DNA of 64,000 nt, taken from positions 303,476,248 through 303,540,247 of the forward strand of contig OZ024740.1 in assembly GCA_964016885.1 (NCBI GenBank), read 5' to 3'. This document shows positions 1 through 11,769 of this stretch, in pieces. The position numbers were made by a program, and so were the translations under genes. Within the stretch, counting starts at the first letter, position 1. Each line of letters opens with the position of its first letter. The notes under the pieces were generated by a model, which had not been told where the DNA came from, ran no database searches, and was given only the letters and a program-made list of their open reading frames with translations. This DNA is from Eledone cirrhosa. Lineage: Eukaryota > Mollusca > Cephalopoda > Octopoda > Eledonidae.

Positions 1-78
1 CCATTCAAAATCTATACAACTTCATACTTTCTGCTACTTTCTCTTTCCAAGCTTGATGGTGATACTGTCCGTTCACAC

Positions 79-392
79 CACTCCCTACTGTCTTAAATTT
101 AGAAAACACATATCCTCTATGAGGTTACTAAACCTGCTAGAAACAGCAGCTAACTCTCCCCCATATCACACCCCTCCCTACTGTCTTAAATTTAGAAAAC
201 ATATCTTCTATGAGGTCACTAAACCTGTTAGAAACAGCAGCTAACTCTCCCCCATATCACACCACTCCCTACTGTCTTAAATTTAGAAAACACATATCCT
301 CTGAGGTCACTAAACCTGCTAGAAACAACAGCTAACTCTCCCTCATATCACAACCCTCCCTACTGTCTTAAATTTAGAAAACACACAGACAA
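79..392. repeat. Four-copy tandem repeat, 91-93 bp unit
   Basis: The block starting CTCCCTACTGTCTTAAATTT recurs at 81, 174, 265 and 356. Each copy continues into a GAGGTCACTAAACCTG segment and a AGAAACAGCAGCTAACTCTC segment. Copies differ by scattered substitutions and small indels. The apparent reading frame across them is a by-product of the repetition. Confidence 0.85.
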
Positions 393-707
393 CCATGCAG
401 AACAACTCCATTGCAGCTCTGTTGTTCGGTTGGCATCGTCTACGCGCGTGTTGCGCAAGTACTGTGAAACAATAAATTTCAACACGTTTTTGCAGAGATA
501 ATATCCATAGGCGAAACTACAATTGTCACTGCTGGCGCAGACAAAAAAGTGCTGCCATAAAATGGGTGGTGCAACCTAACTTTGTTAACTTAATGACCCC
601 GAGCAACGCCGGGCTTTAATGCTAGTCTGGTGATATTACCACATATTTTAATCAGCAGCTTCATGAAACTAATGCATAAAAATTCCAAACAAATTTTAAG
701 CAACAAT

Positions 708-1270
708 CTAGTGCTGGTGATCTGCACAATAAAAGCACCCAGTAGATGCTGTAAAGTGGTTGGTGATAGGAATGGCACTCAGCCATAGAAAGCTTGCCAA
801 ATAAAGGGTTGGGAGGTGCCTCCAGTTGTGTCAAAGACGTGACATCCTCTCTAGTGTTGGTGATCTACACAAACTCACTTAGTACACATTGTACAGTAGT
901 TGGTGATAGGAAGGGCATCTAGCCATAGAAAGCTTGCCAAATAAAAGGTTGGGAGGAGCCTCCAGTTGTGTCAAAGACGTGACAACCTCTCTAGTGCTGG
1001 TGATCTACACAACCTCACTTAGTACACATTGTACAGTAGTTGGTGATAGGAAGGGCATCCAGCCATAGAAAGCTTACCAAATAAAAAGTTGGGAGGAGCT
1101 TCCTTTTGTGTCAAAGATCTGACAACCTCTCTAGTGTTTGTTCCACAATAAAATGCACTTGGTAGAATGCAGAAGTGTATGTGCGATATAAACCCCCAGC
1201 TTGTCTGGGAGGACAGTGGCCCTGCTTCAGTACTGACTCCATCTGTGAAGACCCATCTAGCTCTTGCTAG
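708..1270. repeat. Four-copy tandem repeat, about 140 bp unit
   Basis: CTAGTGYTGGTGATCT starts copies at 708, 851, 991 and (diverged) 1131. Units contain TAAAGTGGTTGGTGATAGG and CAGCCATAGAAAGCTTGCC, which resemble the 3' body of the tRNA-type SINEs elsewhere in the window, so the array probably arose by local amplification of a SINE segment. Similar sequence recurs at 59040-59160 and 59514-59830. Confidence 0.8.
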
Positions 1271-1526
1271 CAAGAAAAGTGGACATTAAATAATGATTTT
1301 TAGGAAGAATTAAGTTGATGAAAATGGAACAGTTGGAGGAAAACCAAACTTCCATTCAGAGTTTCAAATTTTTAAGTCCTATTGAAATCAATTTTAATTT
1401 GGATTTCACTTTTAATTTAATTTCATTAAATTAAAAAGATATGAAAATACAGGGGACAGACCTAACTGACTATCCTCACTCTCTTCCTTTCCCTCTCTCA
1501 TGCATTCAAAACATTGGTTATTGAGT

Positions 1527-1760
1527 TTAACCCTTTAGCGTTTACATTTCTTTATATATACTATTGTATTTTTGTGGTAAAGGATTTACCTTACATAATT
1601 ATCTCAAATAATATCGAATCTATGAGATTTTGATGTTATTTATTTTGAGAATAATACCTTAACATCAGTATGAGTAGCCAGTTACAACTGGTTTGAACAG
1701 AAAGAGGTGAGAGAATTCTGGCCAGATACGGCCAGTTAAAATGTTAAAAGGTTAAAGGAT
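1527..1760 (+). mobile_element. TTAA-flanked MITE, family M
   Basis: A non-coding element of about 220 bp that begins TTAACCCTTTAGCGTTTACA and ends in a decayed TTAAAAGG. Copies lie at 46289-46509, 60577-60808 and, inverted, 7769-7957. CCC-starting TIRs next to TTAA are typical of piggyBac-type transposons, so a piggyBac-derived MITE is the favoured interpretation. No transposase is present. Confidence 0.6.
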
Positions 1761-1948
1761 TAATGTATAAATATTTCATCATGTTAAGTTACTCACAGGT
1801 CTCGAATAATCACCCCACCCATCCCTTATTAATTTTTCAGATTTTTTCTAACCCCACCACTCTTATTCCAAGAGGAAACCACAGATCTTTGTTGTATATA
1901 TCCTGTTATCCTCTTGGTGGGAGATATTAATATAGTGCATCAATTCAA

Positions 1949-2095
1949 GGCATGTGGCTTAGTGGTTAGAGCATTAAGCTCACAATTGTACGGTTGTGAG
2001 TTTGAACTCTGGACCAGGCAGCATATTATGTTGTGTTCTTGAACAAAACACTTTATTTCATGTTACACCAGTTCACTCAGTTGTAGAAATGAGGT
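1949..2095 (+). mobile_element. tRNA-derived SINE, type A
   Basis: A tRNA-like head carries an A box (TGGCTTAGTGGTTAGAGC) and a B box (GGTTGTGAGTTTGAACTC), followed by the family body with CACTTTATTTCA and TAGAAATGAGG. The 3' half diverges from the other type A copies after about 2095; the sequence to 2330 is not recognised. This resembles the octopus tRNA-derived SINEs. Confidence 0.75.
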
Positions 2096-2491
2096 GCGGC
2101 ATCACTAGTGCCAAGCTGTATAAGCCTTTACCTTTCTCTTGAACAACATTGGTGGCATGGAGAAGGGAGACTGACATGCATGGGCGACTGCTGGCCTTCC
2201 ACAAACACACTTTGCAGGGGAACTTTCTGAGTGCAAAACTATGGTCATTTGTGACCAAAGGTGGCCTATGATATGAAATACAAATACAGCTGATGACTGT
2301 TCTTCTTAAAATAAGACATTTCTGCCCCAAAACAGCATAGGTAAGTAGTTAGTGCGAGAAGAAAATAAATATCTTACAATGAAAGAAATATTCCAAAAAT
2401 CCTTTCAAAGTATAAATTTTAAAATCATCAATTTTAGGATGGAAAATAGTATGTTAAATTAAGAAAAAAAAAGAAAACAAAAATTCTTATA

Positions 2492-2676
2492 AATAATTGT
2501 TTCTACTTTTGGCACAAGGCCAGCAATTATCCCAGTACATTACTGGTGCTTTATTTTATCGACCCCATAAGGATGAAAGGCAAAGTTAACCACTGCGGGA
2601 TTTGAACCCAGACCGTAAAGGGCCGTAACTCTATGCAGCAAAGCATTTCAACCTTCTACTCATGCTGCCAATCCAC
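2492..2676 (-). mobile_element. tRNA-derived SINE, type B
   Basis: Read on the minus strand it has a tRNA-like head with GGGTTCAAATCCCGC as B box, then TTAACTTTGCCTTTCATCC, GGGTCGATAAAATAAAG and the 3' end GTAGAAACAATTAT. The same family occurs at least twelve more times in this window, in both orientations. Confidence 0.85.
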
Positions 2677-2872
2677 GCTGTAAAGTGGTCATATAGGTGA
2701 CACGATAAAAAGCACCCAGTCCACTCTGTAAATGTGGTTGGCATTAGGAAAGGCATCCAGCCATAGAAACCAAGCCAAAATCAGTCTAGTTTGAGCAAGA
2801 CACAGTCATCTGATCTGGCTTCACTCACAATGGAACAACTTGTCTAACTCATGCTAGCGTGAAAAATGGACG

Positions 2873-3262
2873 TTAATCCTTTCATGACCACATACATTTC
2901 TAATGAAATACACCAGATTTTAATTAATGAAGAATTTTGAGGGATTTACTAAAATTATTATTTCATTACTAAGATAGTAACTTAAGAACATAAGGTTCTT
3001 ATATAAAATTATGTTGCAAGATTTTAATTTAAATTGGAAATTTTTTAAATAGGTGATTTTATTTCATAGAACCAGAGCTGGTTTTGGCCGAGTATGTAAC
3101 TAAAAGGTTAATGTTTAAAACAAGTGATTTTGTTTCATAGAACCAGAGTGGTTTTGGGTGGGTTAGTAACTAGAGGGTTAATCTTTGAAACGGGTGCTTT
3201 TATTTCATAGAACCAGAGCCAGATTTGGTCAGGTTGGTAAGAAAAGGGTTAAGGAAGAAAAA
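2873..3262 (+). mobile_element. TTAA-type MITE, family F, with triplicated 3' end
   Basis: It begins TTAATCCTTTCATGACC and carries the family core AGATAGTAACTTAA and CATAGAACCAGAGCTGG. The terminal 70 bp, containing TTTCATAGAACCAGAG and ending in GGTTAA, is repeated three times (to 3112, 3181 and about 3252). Other copies: 7561-7768, 37128-37262 (-), 38378-38617 (-), 43302-43657. Confidence 0.65.
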
Positions 3263-4059
3263 CAAAACAAATTCTTATAAATAATGACAAATAAAAGTAA
3301 ATTAGCACATCAATAAGTATTGTTAAAACTATCTTATATTCAGACATCACATATACATTGACCATCAGAAAATCAAAAAATATCTTCATCAAATTCACTA
3401 CCATCAAATTCTCTTCAGTCCCAACCCATTCATATTTACATATTCTGGTTTATTGCCAAGAACACATCAACCAATTTTCATGAATCATTTTACTTGCCAT
3501 TCCTCAATTCTAAAAGGTTCTATTAGCAGATTGTTTGATTCATTCTTCACACCTATCTCCTAATGATCATTACTCACCAGGTATCTGGATCTATGGTCAC
3601 TATGTTACAGATTCTCCACTGCCTCATTACCTACAAAACATCTGGTTCTAATAAAAAAAAACATTCCATTCCTCACCTTCAAACATTGTTCACCTGAGTT
3701 GGCTTTCAGAATCACCATCAATATAAGATATCTCTCTCTCTCTCTCTCTCTCCATTAACTTCAAAATATAAAATCTTGTAGCCTCACTTCCTCACAAATG
3801 TATAATGTCTAATTTAGCTAATTGGTGGGGGGAGGGGGGCACATGACTGGCAGAATTGATAGAGTGCGTTGTGGTATTTATTTACATCCCTTTATATTTT
3901 GTTTGAATCCTAATGAGGTCAATAAAATTAGCCCCATTCAAATGTCGACATAGGTTTAATCAATATATGAATAAAATTTCATGACAATATTGATTCCTTC
4001 TCTAGATCATCTATCTACTATTTGATTAGTTTAAGTCATTGAACTATGGCCATGCTGGG
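3263..4059. other. Non-coding, no recognised gene
   Basis: AT-rich sequence with a (TC)n run at 3731-3752, a G-rich patch at 3824-3838 and a degenerate SINE-like segment at 3840-3960 (GTTTGAATCCTAATGAGGTC). No exon or intact element is seen. Confidence 0.5.
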
Positions 4060-5340
4060 CTTTCTAGAGTTAGTTAATAATAAAGATGCCAATATTTATC
4101 AAAGTGAGAAACCTCTTCTTTGCCCAACTCGCTCGGGGTCTACAGCTCGGTCTTCTGCCGGTTGGTTTTGGCTGTAAAATCTGTCCAGCAATTCTTTCAT
4201 GAGACATTCTAAGCACATATTCATAATATCAGAGCTGTGGAGACGTAGTGGCTCTACCTGGAACAACCCTCTGATCTACGCACTCTATCGAGTAACGTTA
4301 CTCCAAAGACCCTTTGGAAGAAACCTATTTCAGCTGCTTGTATTCGCAATTGTATTCTTTCGATCATTACCCAAGATTCATGACCGTAAGTAAGGATTGG
4401 CATGAACACCAAATTAAAGATAGTGAGTTTGGCTTTTACACCTACCTCCCTTCTTCTGATTACTGAATGCTGAAGTTGGCGCATCACTGCACTAGCTCCT
4501 GCAAAAACACTATTTGTTCATCTGAAGTCAGATTCCAGCTTAACCACAATGTCTTAACTTTAAATGCTTTTATTGTCTCTGCTGCAACTTTTTGTGCCCA
4601 CTTATACTGCAAGTGCAAGAAGGAGGAATTATTTCCAAGCCAATCAAAGAGATCAAAGACAATATAATTAATTATTGATCTCTGTCCCTGATTCTCCTTA
4701 TACTATGTATATTTATGGATGTCTCTGTGCTGGAAGCTGTTCATAATAGAGCGTCCATTACTGGAACAGAAGACTAGATCAGGATTGCCATTCCTTCCAA
4801 TCATCCCATTCCATATCCGGTGGTCAGTGCCAACATGTGCATTGAAGTTTCCTATCAGGATATATAACTCAACCTTAATTACATCTAATACTGCAGAGAC
4901 TTCAAGTAAAGATTTCTATTCTGGAACTCTGTTTGGCACATAAACTTGCACCATCAACTTTCAGCCTAAGCTTCAAGAGGCAAATTCTCCCTCCTAATCG
5001 TATCCAGTCCATAACACATTCAGACAGCCTAGGGGCTTGTGAGTATCCCCACTCTCGCCTGTGCATTCATTTCTGGTGTCACACCTGAATAATAGAGTTT
5101 CCATCCTCCATCCAAATCCACAGTGCCAGACCCATGGAACTTTGTTGGGGAAACTCTGACTAAATATAACTAGTAACATCTGGCCTCCTCCACTAGTTCC
5201 TGCTCTTTGCATGTAAAGGTTGTAATGTTCCAGTTACAAGGTTTGTTCCCTTCCGGACCTTCTCTGGATCTCGGGATACGTAATCTTTATGCTTCCATCC
5301 CATGCTCCCCAGGACATGTCATAGGCCAATCATCAGTTCT
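4060..5340 (-). mobile_element. Decayed L2-like non-LTR retrotransposon
   Basis: On the minus strand the right part (about 4900-5300) resembles a LINE endonuclease: it has WNITTFTCKEQELVEEA in one frame and the stretch VPWVWHCGFGWRMETLLF in another. The left part (4254-4487) encodes LTYGHESWVMIERIQLRIQ, the motif found after the reverse transcriptase in these LINEs. The reverse transcriptase core is missing and there are many frame changes. The same 3' coding end recurs at 5985-6200 (-), 36938-37040 (-), 42015-42350 (+), 47570-47960 (+) and 53270-53540 (-). Confidence 0.7.
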
Positions 5341-5473
5341 TGCAGTATGAGGTGGAGACAGCAATATATCTTTTTAACAAGCCTAGGAAATATCAATGTG
5401 AGTAGAATTTTCATCCAAATAACACCAATGCTCTACCGGCTCTGCCATCTACCAATTTATATACACACACACA

Positions 5474-5508
<35 letters not shown>

Positions 5509-5943
5509 CATCATCATCATATACATATATATATATGCTTGCACAGAGAGAGAGAGATGTGCATGTATGTAGGAATAGTTATAAGTGAGAAAAAGCAACG
5601 AAGCAAAACTGTATTTTTAGCTGCAGCTATTCCTGGTACTACTTCTGATACTTTTAATATTTGCATGTGTCTAACTCTTGCCAACTTTTCTTTTCTTTTT
5701 GTGCAATTTTGTTCTCAACATTATCTTGGTGAACTGAGACCTTAATGTTCATAGTTAATGCATTAAGAAAGTCTTAGAGGAGAGCATACATTGCATAATA
5801 TAGCAATGTGTGGCAGATTGTTGAAATATGGCACTGGTTTAACAACCAGATAGGTGTATAAACAACTATCAAGATAAATGCACAAGATTTGATTACTGCA
5901 GCTGCACTGTCAGAATGGGGTGAATGTTAAGAAGAGTTAGGAG

Positions 5944-6393
5944 AATTAACTCTTTCATTACCACATTTTTAATGAAAGATACTGCATATCTTCTTCTTCA
6001 CCTATTTATTCCTGAGAGGGTCATGAGGGCTGAGACCTCAAACACTCCTTCCACTGGGTCCTGTCAGAAGCAACTATCTCCTACTGATACGGCTGGATCC
6101 CCATCTTGCTCAGAGTCTCCCCTGGGTCTCCTGCCAGTTGATTTTGCCCGTAAAATCTGTCCAGTGATTATTTCCTGTCGAGACACTGCCTATGATTTTT
6201 AAATAATTTCAAAGCCAATCAAGAATTGAGACATTTATTTATATAACTAACTTTCTCATTATCAAACTGCTGTGATTCCCATATAAAATTATGATGGAAG
6301 AATTTTAGATAAATATAAGCACTTTAAAAGAAACAGCCTTGTATCATAGAATCAGAGGCAGTTTCAGGCAGTTTGGTATGAAAAAAGTCCAAG
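5944..6393 (+). mobile_element. Diverged family F MITE interrupted by an L2-like LINE piece
   Basis: The left end (TTAACTCTTTCATTACC) and right end (TATCATAGAATCAGAGGCAG) match MITE family F. Between them, at about 5985-6200, lies the minus-strand 3' coding end of the L2-like LINE (CTCCTTCCACTGGGTCCTGT). The nesting shows that the LINE piece arrived after the MITE. Confidence 0.5.
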
Positions 6394-6837
6394 TAAATGA
6401 GGATGATGACTTGAGAGAAGAGTCAAGAGAGATTTCCTCAATGTCAAGAAATATATAATTAGAGAATTGTTACAGATTAGAGTAAAGTGGTAAACAAAAC
6501 AGAAGTATTTAGAGGAGTGGAGAAAGAAAGTGAATCAGAATAACTAGAAGTTTTTATTGCTGATATCCACGTGGGAAAGGTGAGTGGAATTCACATATGC
6601 TCAGACACCACCTTTCAGTGTAAAGTTTGAGTATAAGGTACAGCTGGAGAGCATAGTTGGACTATAGATAAAGAGCAAAGAAAGACCTGGGCAGAGAGAT
6701 TGTGAGAGCTGACCTCAAATCACTGAGACACACAGTGGAGATGACGAAGGAACGCAATGAGTAGAGACATGCCTTGCTGAGAAGAACCTGTCCAACCCAT
6801 GCAAGTGTGGAAAAACAGACAAAAGCGATGATGATAT

Positions 6838-7112
6838 ATATATCATCAACGTTTAACGTCCGTGTTCCACGCTTGCATGGGTTTGGACGAGGGTATTCCC
6901 ACTTGAGGCAAGAGCGATTGTCTTGCTCGCATAGGACTGTCTGGCAGGTTTTCTACAGTTGGATGCCCTTCCTAACACCAACCACATTTACAGTGTGGGT
7001 CTGGGAGGTTTTTACCGTGTTGCCTACACGGCCACATTACAGCGTGGACTGTGTGTTTTTTTGTCATGACACCTACACGATCTCATTTGTTTCAGCCTGG
7101 ATGGCGCGGCAC
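6838..7112 (-). mobile_element. SINE/LINE shared 3' tail, minus strand
   Basis: ATCATC followed by GTTTAACGTCCGTGTTCCAC and CTGGATGCCCTTCCTAACACC is the complement of the tail shared by type A SINEs and the RTE-type LINEs. A (TA)n tract follows at 7119-7141. Related minus-strand tails lie at 9929, 34953, 42838, 52753 and 55873. Confidence 0.75.
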
Positions 7113-7240
7113 CAACATATATATATATATATATATATATATGGAGAGATGTCTATATCTATAGATCCCGTTAGCCAATTAATAACATTCAAAATATTTA
7201 ATTTAATGAACAAAAGTTATCCAATGATAGAAATATTAAA

Positions 7241-7400
7241 AAAGAAGGGCAGATCTGGCTGTATAGGAAAGTAAATGCCATAAATTGGAGAAAAAGGAAG
7301 GGAAGAGCAAAGACTATTAGGCAACAAAAAAAAAGGGGGAAGGGGAGAGGGTGACAGATTCTACACCTAGGTAGGAGTGGAGGTCTGTGATGATATGATA
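7241..7400 (+). repeat. Unclassified dispersed repeat, family U
   Basis: GGGCAGATCTGGCTGTATAG followed by purine-rich sequence and GTGACAGATTCTACACCTAG recurs at 11217-11380 (-), 27855-28000 (+), 31915-32060 (-) and 49530-49690 (-). At 27855 and 31567 it continues into a GC-rich segment with a conserved reading frame. The family could not be assigned. Confidence 0.6.
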
Positions 7401-7560
7401 CATAATATTCTATTCATCTGTATCTCATTCATTTAACTCCTGCTTGCTATCTTGCTTCAATTGGTCATTCTAATTTTACTACTAGGTAAACTATAATAAG
7501 CAAAATAAATCAGTGTATTCAGTACTGAATCACCACCTCATATACCTTCAGGTCAACTCT

Positions 7561-7768
7561 TAAGCCTTTCATGACTGCATTTCTAATGAAATACACTCCA
7601 TTTCAATCAATAAATGAAGAATCTTGAGAGATTTACTAAAATTATTAATTATTTCATTACTAAGATAATAATTTAATGAAAGTTTGATATATAGAATTAT
7701 ATTAATTTAAATTTAAAATGGGTGGTTTTAAATCATAGAACCAAAGTTGGTTTTGGCCAGGTTGGTAA
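7561..7768 (+). mobile_element. Family F MITE
   Basis: It starts TTAAGCCTTTCATGACTGC and ends GGCCAGGTTGGTAACTTTTAA. It directly abuts an inverted family M copy, so the two MITEs share a TTAA-like junction. Confidence 0.65.
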
Positions 7769-7957
7769 CTTTTAAACCGACCATATTCGACCAGAATTCT
7801 CTCACCTCTTTCTGTTCAACTGGCTACTCATACTAACGTTAAAGTGTTGTTCACGAAATAAATAATTTTAAAATCTCGTAGATTCGATATTATGTGAGAG
7901 ATAAAGCCTTTTCTGTGAAAATACAATAGTATAGTAATGTAAATGCTAAAGAGTTAA
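7769..7957 (-). mobile_element. Family M MITE, inverted
   Basis: Complement of the family M element: it has ACCGACCATATTCGACCAG at one end and AATGCTAAAGAGTTAAG at the other. It sits head-to-tail with the family F copy. Confidence 0.65.
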
Positions 7958-8297
7958 GCAGGCATTGTATTATTTATTTGGACATTAATACTACACATCT
8001 TACTTCACCTCCTTGTTGGAAATAAGCTATTTCAGAGAATATAATCTGTGATAATACTATGCTAGAAATAACAGCCAAGGGTGGACTAATCTCTCTCAAA
8101 TTATACTGTATTGGCTATAAGCATTGGCTAGAGGCTCTTGATATATTTTCTAGATTAGCCTAATTTTATCTCTAATACATCCTGACCCACCTAAAGTAGT
8201 CTATTTTGTAGAGATCTCAAATTGTAGGTTCATTGAATCTCTAAACAGTTCTTTCTGAAAGACCATATCAACCAACACACTTACTCTAGGGTCTCAC

Positions 8298-8480
8298 ATA
8301 ATTGTTTCTACTTTTTGAACAAGGCCAGCAATTATCCAGTACATTACTGGTACTTTATTTTATCGACCCCATAAGGATGCAAGGCAAAGTTAACCTTGGC
8401 GGGATTTGAACTCAGACCATAAAGGGCTGTAACTCTTTGCTGCAAAGCATGGCGTCTGACCCTCTACCGATACTGCCAAT
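8298..8480 (-). mobile_element. tRNA-derived SINE, type B
   Basis: Full-length minus copy, from ATAATTGTTTCTAC to GATACTGCCAAT. Its B box complement is GGGATTTGAACTCAG. Confidence 0.85.
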
Positions 8481-8665
8481 AGGGGGGAATAAGCAGGCAG
8501 TGGGGAATAAGTGGGGCAGTTGGAAAAAGCACAAGAGGACGAATAAGCAGGGAGGCTTGTAAAAAAAAAAAATTTTTTTTAAGCTAGTTTTTCTAGGTTG
8601 TCCATGTTTTTTAAAAAAAAAACAGAATTGGTTGTTTAGTTTACATAGAGACCCCCCAACCCATC
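8481..8665. repeat. Poly-G/T-containing repeat, family V
   Basis: GGGGAATAAGTGGGG, a run of A then T, and GAATTGGTTGTTTAGTTTAC belong to a dispersed family seen also near 8880-8990, 41385-41650, 52300-52640, 61000-61230 and 63755-63960. It is non-coding and of unknown class. Confidence 0.55.
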
Positions 8666-8677
8666 CTTATTTATCTT

Positions 8678-8862
8678 ATAATTGTTTCTACTTTAGGCAC
8701 AAGGCCAGCAATTACCCAGTGCATTACTGGTACTTTATTTTATCGACCCCGTAAGGATGAAAGACAAAGTCAACCTCGGCGGGATTTGAACTCAGATCGT
8801 AAAGGGACATAACTATGGTGGAAAGCATGGCATCCGACTCTCTACTGATACTGCCAATCCAC
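8678..8862 (-). mobile_element. tRNA-derived SINE, type B
   Basis: Second minus-strand type B copy within 400 bp. It has GGCACAAGGCCAGCAATTAC and the B box complement GGGATTTGAACTCAG. A family V fragment separates it from the upstream copy. Confidence 0.85.
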
Positions 8863-8989
8863 TGGTATTTCTTGTAATATATATATATTTTTTTTTGTTG
8901 TTGGAAATAGATTAACAAAATTTGATAAGTGGTGGGGGTGAAAAAAAACCTAAAAAATTAAAAAGCAGGGTGGGGGGATGATTATTCAA

Positions 8990-9928
8990 GACCCAAGAAT
9001 ACCTTATTCTTGAAGGAAAGAAATAACAGGCAAATCTCCCCCCAAACTTCTTTTAAACTTTCTTAATAACAGGCAAATCTCCCTCAAACCATTCTTTCAA
9101 ACCTATCTTACTTATTTATATCTTTCTTTTTTTTAATGAGCTTCAGAATCTTTGGAAAAAAGATGTTAGACATTATATAAAAAAAGATTTTGTGTGGTTA
9201 AGGAGTTTGAAACACAACTGAGTGGTTTTGGTCTCACTTTTGCTGTATATCATCATAGCATCAGATTAAATTTGGCAAACTGGAACTATAGAAGTCCATC
9301 ATATATATATATATATATATAATAATAATAATTCAAATTTCTGTAAGTATATCCATATGGCTTTGGCAAATATGAATATAGTACTTCAATATGAAAGTTA
9401 GTAAATTTCAAAATCAAACGTCATTGCAAGTTTGTATAGTTTTCATTTTAAAAAGACATTTTTTTTCTTTTAATTTTCATTCTGTAAGAATGTTATTTAT
9501 ACAATTGCGAACTTCAGAAAATAAAATGTTTCTTAATATATTATGCATTGTAAGTGATTTGTGCAAAGTGTGCTCCTAGAATAGAGGCTATAGAGTATGA
9601 GAATCTATTAAAAAAATAACTTTTATTAAAAAATCAACACTGAAGGTGTTGTGTCAGGCTGTTTCAATTATGTTTCTGCTTATTACTAGTTTATATACGA
9701 TTTTTGCTTAATTAAGTAGGGATCAGCATTTTGTAGAGAATAAATGCCTTATAAAATTAAACAGCAAGATGAAAGTTTATGTGAGTTGTTCTTATTTGAA
9801 TATCAAAAATATACTTTTCCCTTATCATATATTTGAATACATCGATAGATACATTACAAGACACATGCACACAGACAGACTTACACTAGCAGAAAACTGT
9901 CCAAAGGGCAATATATCCACTAGTATAT
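8990..9928. other. Non-coding, nothing recognised
   Basis: AT-rich sequence with a short direct repeat (ACAGGCAAATCTCCC at 9029 and 9069) and a small (TA)n(AAT)n tract at 9301-9332. No exon, RNA gene or transposon ends are seen. Confidence 0.5.
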
Positions 9929-10140
9929 CATCATCATCATCAGTATTGTTTTTATGTCTGCTTTTCCACGCTTGCATGGGTTGGACGGGTTCATCTCAGC
10001 ATGGTATCTCACTTGTTAACCCACTACATCTGTTGTGTACCCAAGATTTACATTGTGTACATCGCATGGAGTTTATGCCTACTCCCTTTCTACATATTGA
10101 GTAGGGCCACTTCCCTGAAGGAATCAGGGTCCTATCTTCT
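9929..10140 (-). mobile_element. SINE/LINE 3' tail, minus strand
   Basis: An (ATC)n tract leads into CTTTTCCACGCTTGCATGGG and TTGGACGGGTT, the complement of the shared SINE/LINE 3' end. It is more diverged than most copies. Confidence 0.6.
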
Positions 10141-10559
10141 CCCCTATTCAATAGCATGGAAGCAAAGGGAGATTGATGTGTCTGCTCCTATTTGACCAGA
10201 GATTGTAGTTGTGCAATTGAGCTACAGTGTTCATTATGATGGTGATGTGATGATTCCTTGGGTAAATGATTTACCTTGATCACATAGGTAATGAAATAAA
10301 AATAAAATCGCTACTTATCATAGTACCAGCACTAGGAAATTGATAATGTCTTTGGCACAACTAAAGAATCCTCCCTACCCTTTGTTTGGCAAGTTTTCCA
10401 CAGTTGGATCCCCTATCACCAACGATTTTACAGGGTGTACTGGGTTTGTTTTATGTGTGTGTATGTCCCATAACCTAGTGGTTCGACAAAGACATCGATA
10501 AAATAAGTAGCAGACTTGAAAATATAAGTACTGAGGTTGATATGATCAACTAAACCACT

Positions 10560-10975
10560 TCCAAACGATGCCACAGCATCACTGCATTCAACAACAACCC
10601 TGAGCACCTTTTTGATCTCCCATGTGTCTAACACACATGGACATGCCTACAAAGTTAGAAAACAGCACAGCTCCCATGACTTTTGGAAACATTTTTTCAC
10701 ACTTAGAGTTGCTGAAGCATGGAACAAAACTGCCTGCGTCAGTTGTTAGCTGCCGAGACATTACATCCTTTAAAACCCTCATGCTTCCCGAAATTCGCCA
10801 AAACTACACCTGATGTCCCCCTTCCATACACACGTGTATATCATGACTCGTGCACTGTTCATTTTCCTGACGTTTGTACATTACCCTATGTACTATACAT
10901 ACACTTTTTGATGAGTTGTAGTGCACCTGAGCACTGTACACAATATTTTCATTATTATTATATTAAATGACTGAA
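10560..10975 (+). mobile_element. CR1-like LINE 3' end
   Basis: Between about 10670 and 10800 two overlapping frames encode the motif FFTLRVAEAWNK followed by LPASVVSCRDITSFKTLML, the C-terminal signature downstream of the reverse transcriptase in CR1/L2-type LINEs. The 3' untranslated part has TGTAGTGCACCTGAGCACTG and ends in a short ATT-rich tail. Minus-strand copies of this tail occur twice at 50405-50740. Confidence 0.7.
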
Positions 10976-11216
10976 ACTAGTAAAAGAATACAGAAACTGA
11001 TTAAGGTTAGAATCAATTGCAATACAATGTATTGTTTCGGTTTTAACACCGCCCCAGTGCGGGATTTACAATTGTGCTTAAGCACAGGGCCCCGGTAGAG
11101 GGGCGGGAGGGCATCTTCCTACCAAACGAAATTTTTTATGATGAATTTTTCTAATGTTTGGGGCCTCATAACTTAATTAGCACAGAGCCTCATTTGTCCT
11201 AAATCCGGTACTGCAC

Positions 11217-11380
11217 CGCCTCGACATAGGAGTAGAGTCTGTCACCCTTTCCCCTCTATTTCTTACGTTGCTTACTCTTTCCCTCCTTTTCCTTTCAATT
11301 ATAGTCCTTTCCTTTACTATACAGCCAGATCTGCCCTTCTTTATCCTCCTGCCCTTTTTCTGCATTATTTATATAATTAA
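11217..11380 (-). repeat. Unclassified dispersed repeat, family U
   Basis: Complement of the unit at 7241: GTAGAGTCTGTCACCC, a pyrimidine-rich run, then CAGCCAGATCTGCCC. Non-coding. Confidence 0.6.
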
Positions 11381-11769
11381 TTATGAAAACTTAAATTATT
11401 TACAAAAATAAAAAAAAATCATTTAAAATATTGAAATATAATTTCAAGCGATATTGTTATAGCTTGAAATTATATTTCCTGATAGCGGTTCGTTTGCCCA
11501 TCCCTTTCGCTTGCCTTTTGTTGTATGTGATCCTAGATGAGTGTATTACTTGCATATGTGTGTATGTGTGTGTGTGTATTTCCTTTCCCTCTTTCTTTTT
11601 ATTTGTAATATTATGATGTCGGTAATATTGACAAATAAAGTTTTGTCATCGTGTTAATAAATTACTCTAAACTTCAAACGTGTAACGAATAATCCAGTTG
11701 TAACATAAGTGAATAGATGGAATTGTTGGTATGATGGTTTCAATGCAAAGAATAATACCAGGATTGTGT

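Noticed and set aside
1949..2020. Functional tRNA genes at SINE heads
   Set aside because: The A and B boxes belong to dispersed SINEs with a common body and tail; no complete cloverleaf.
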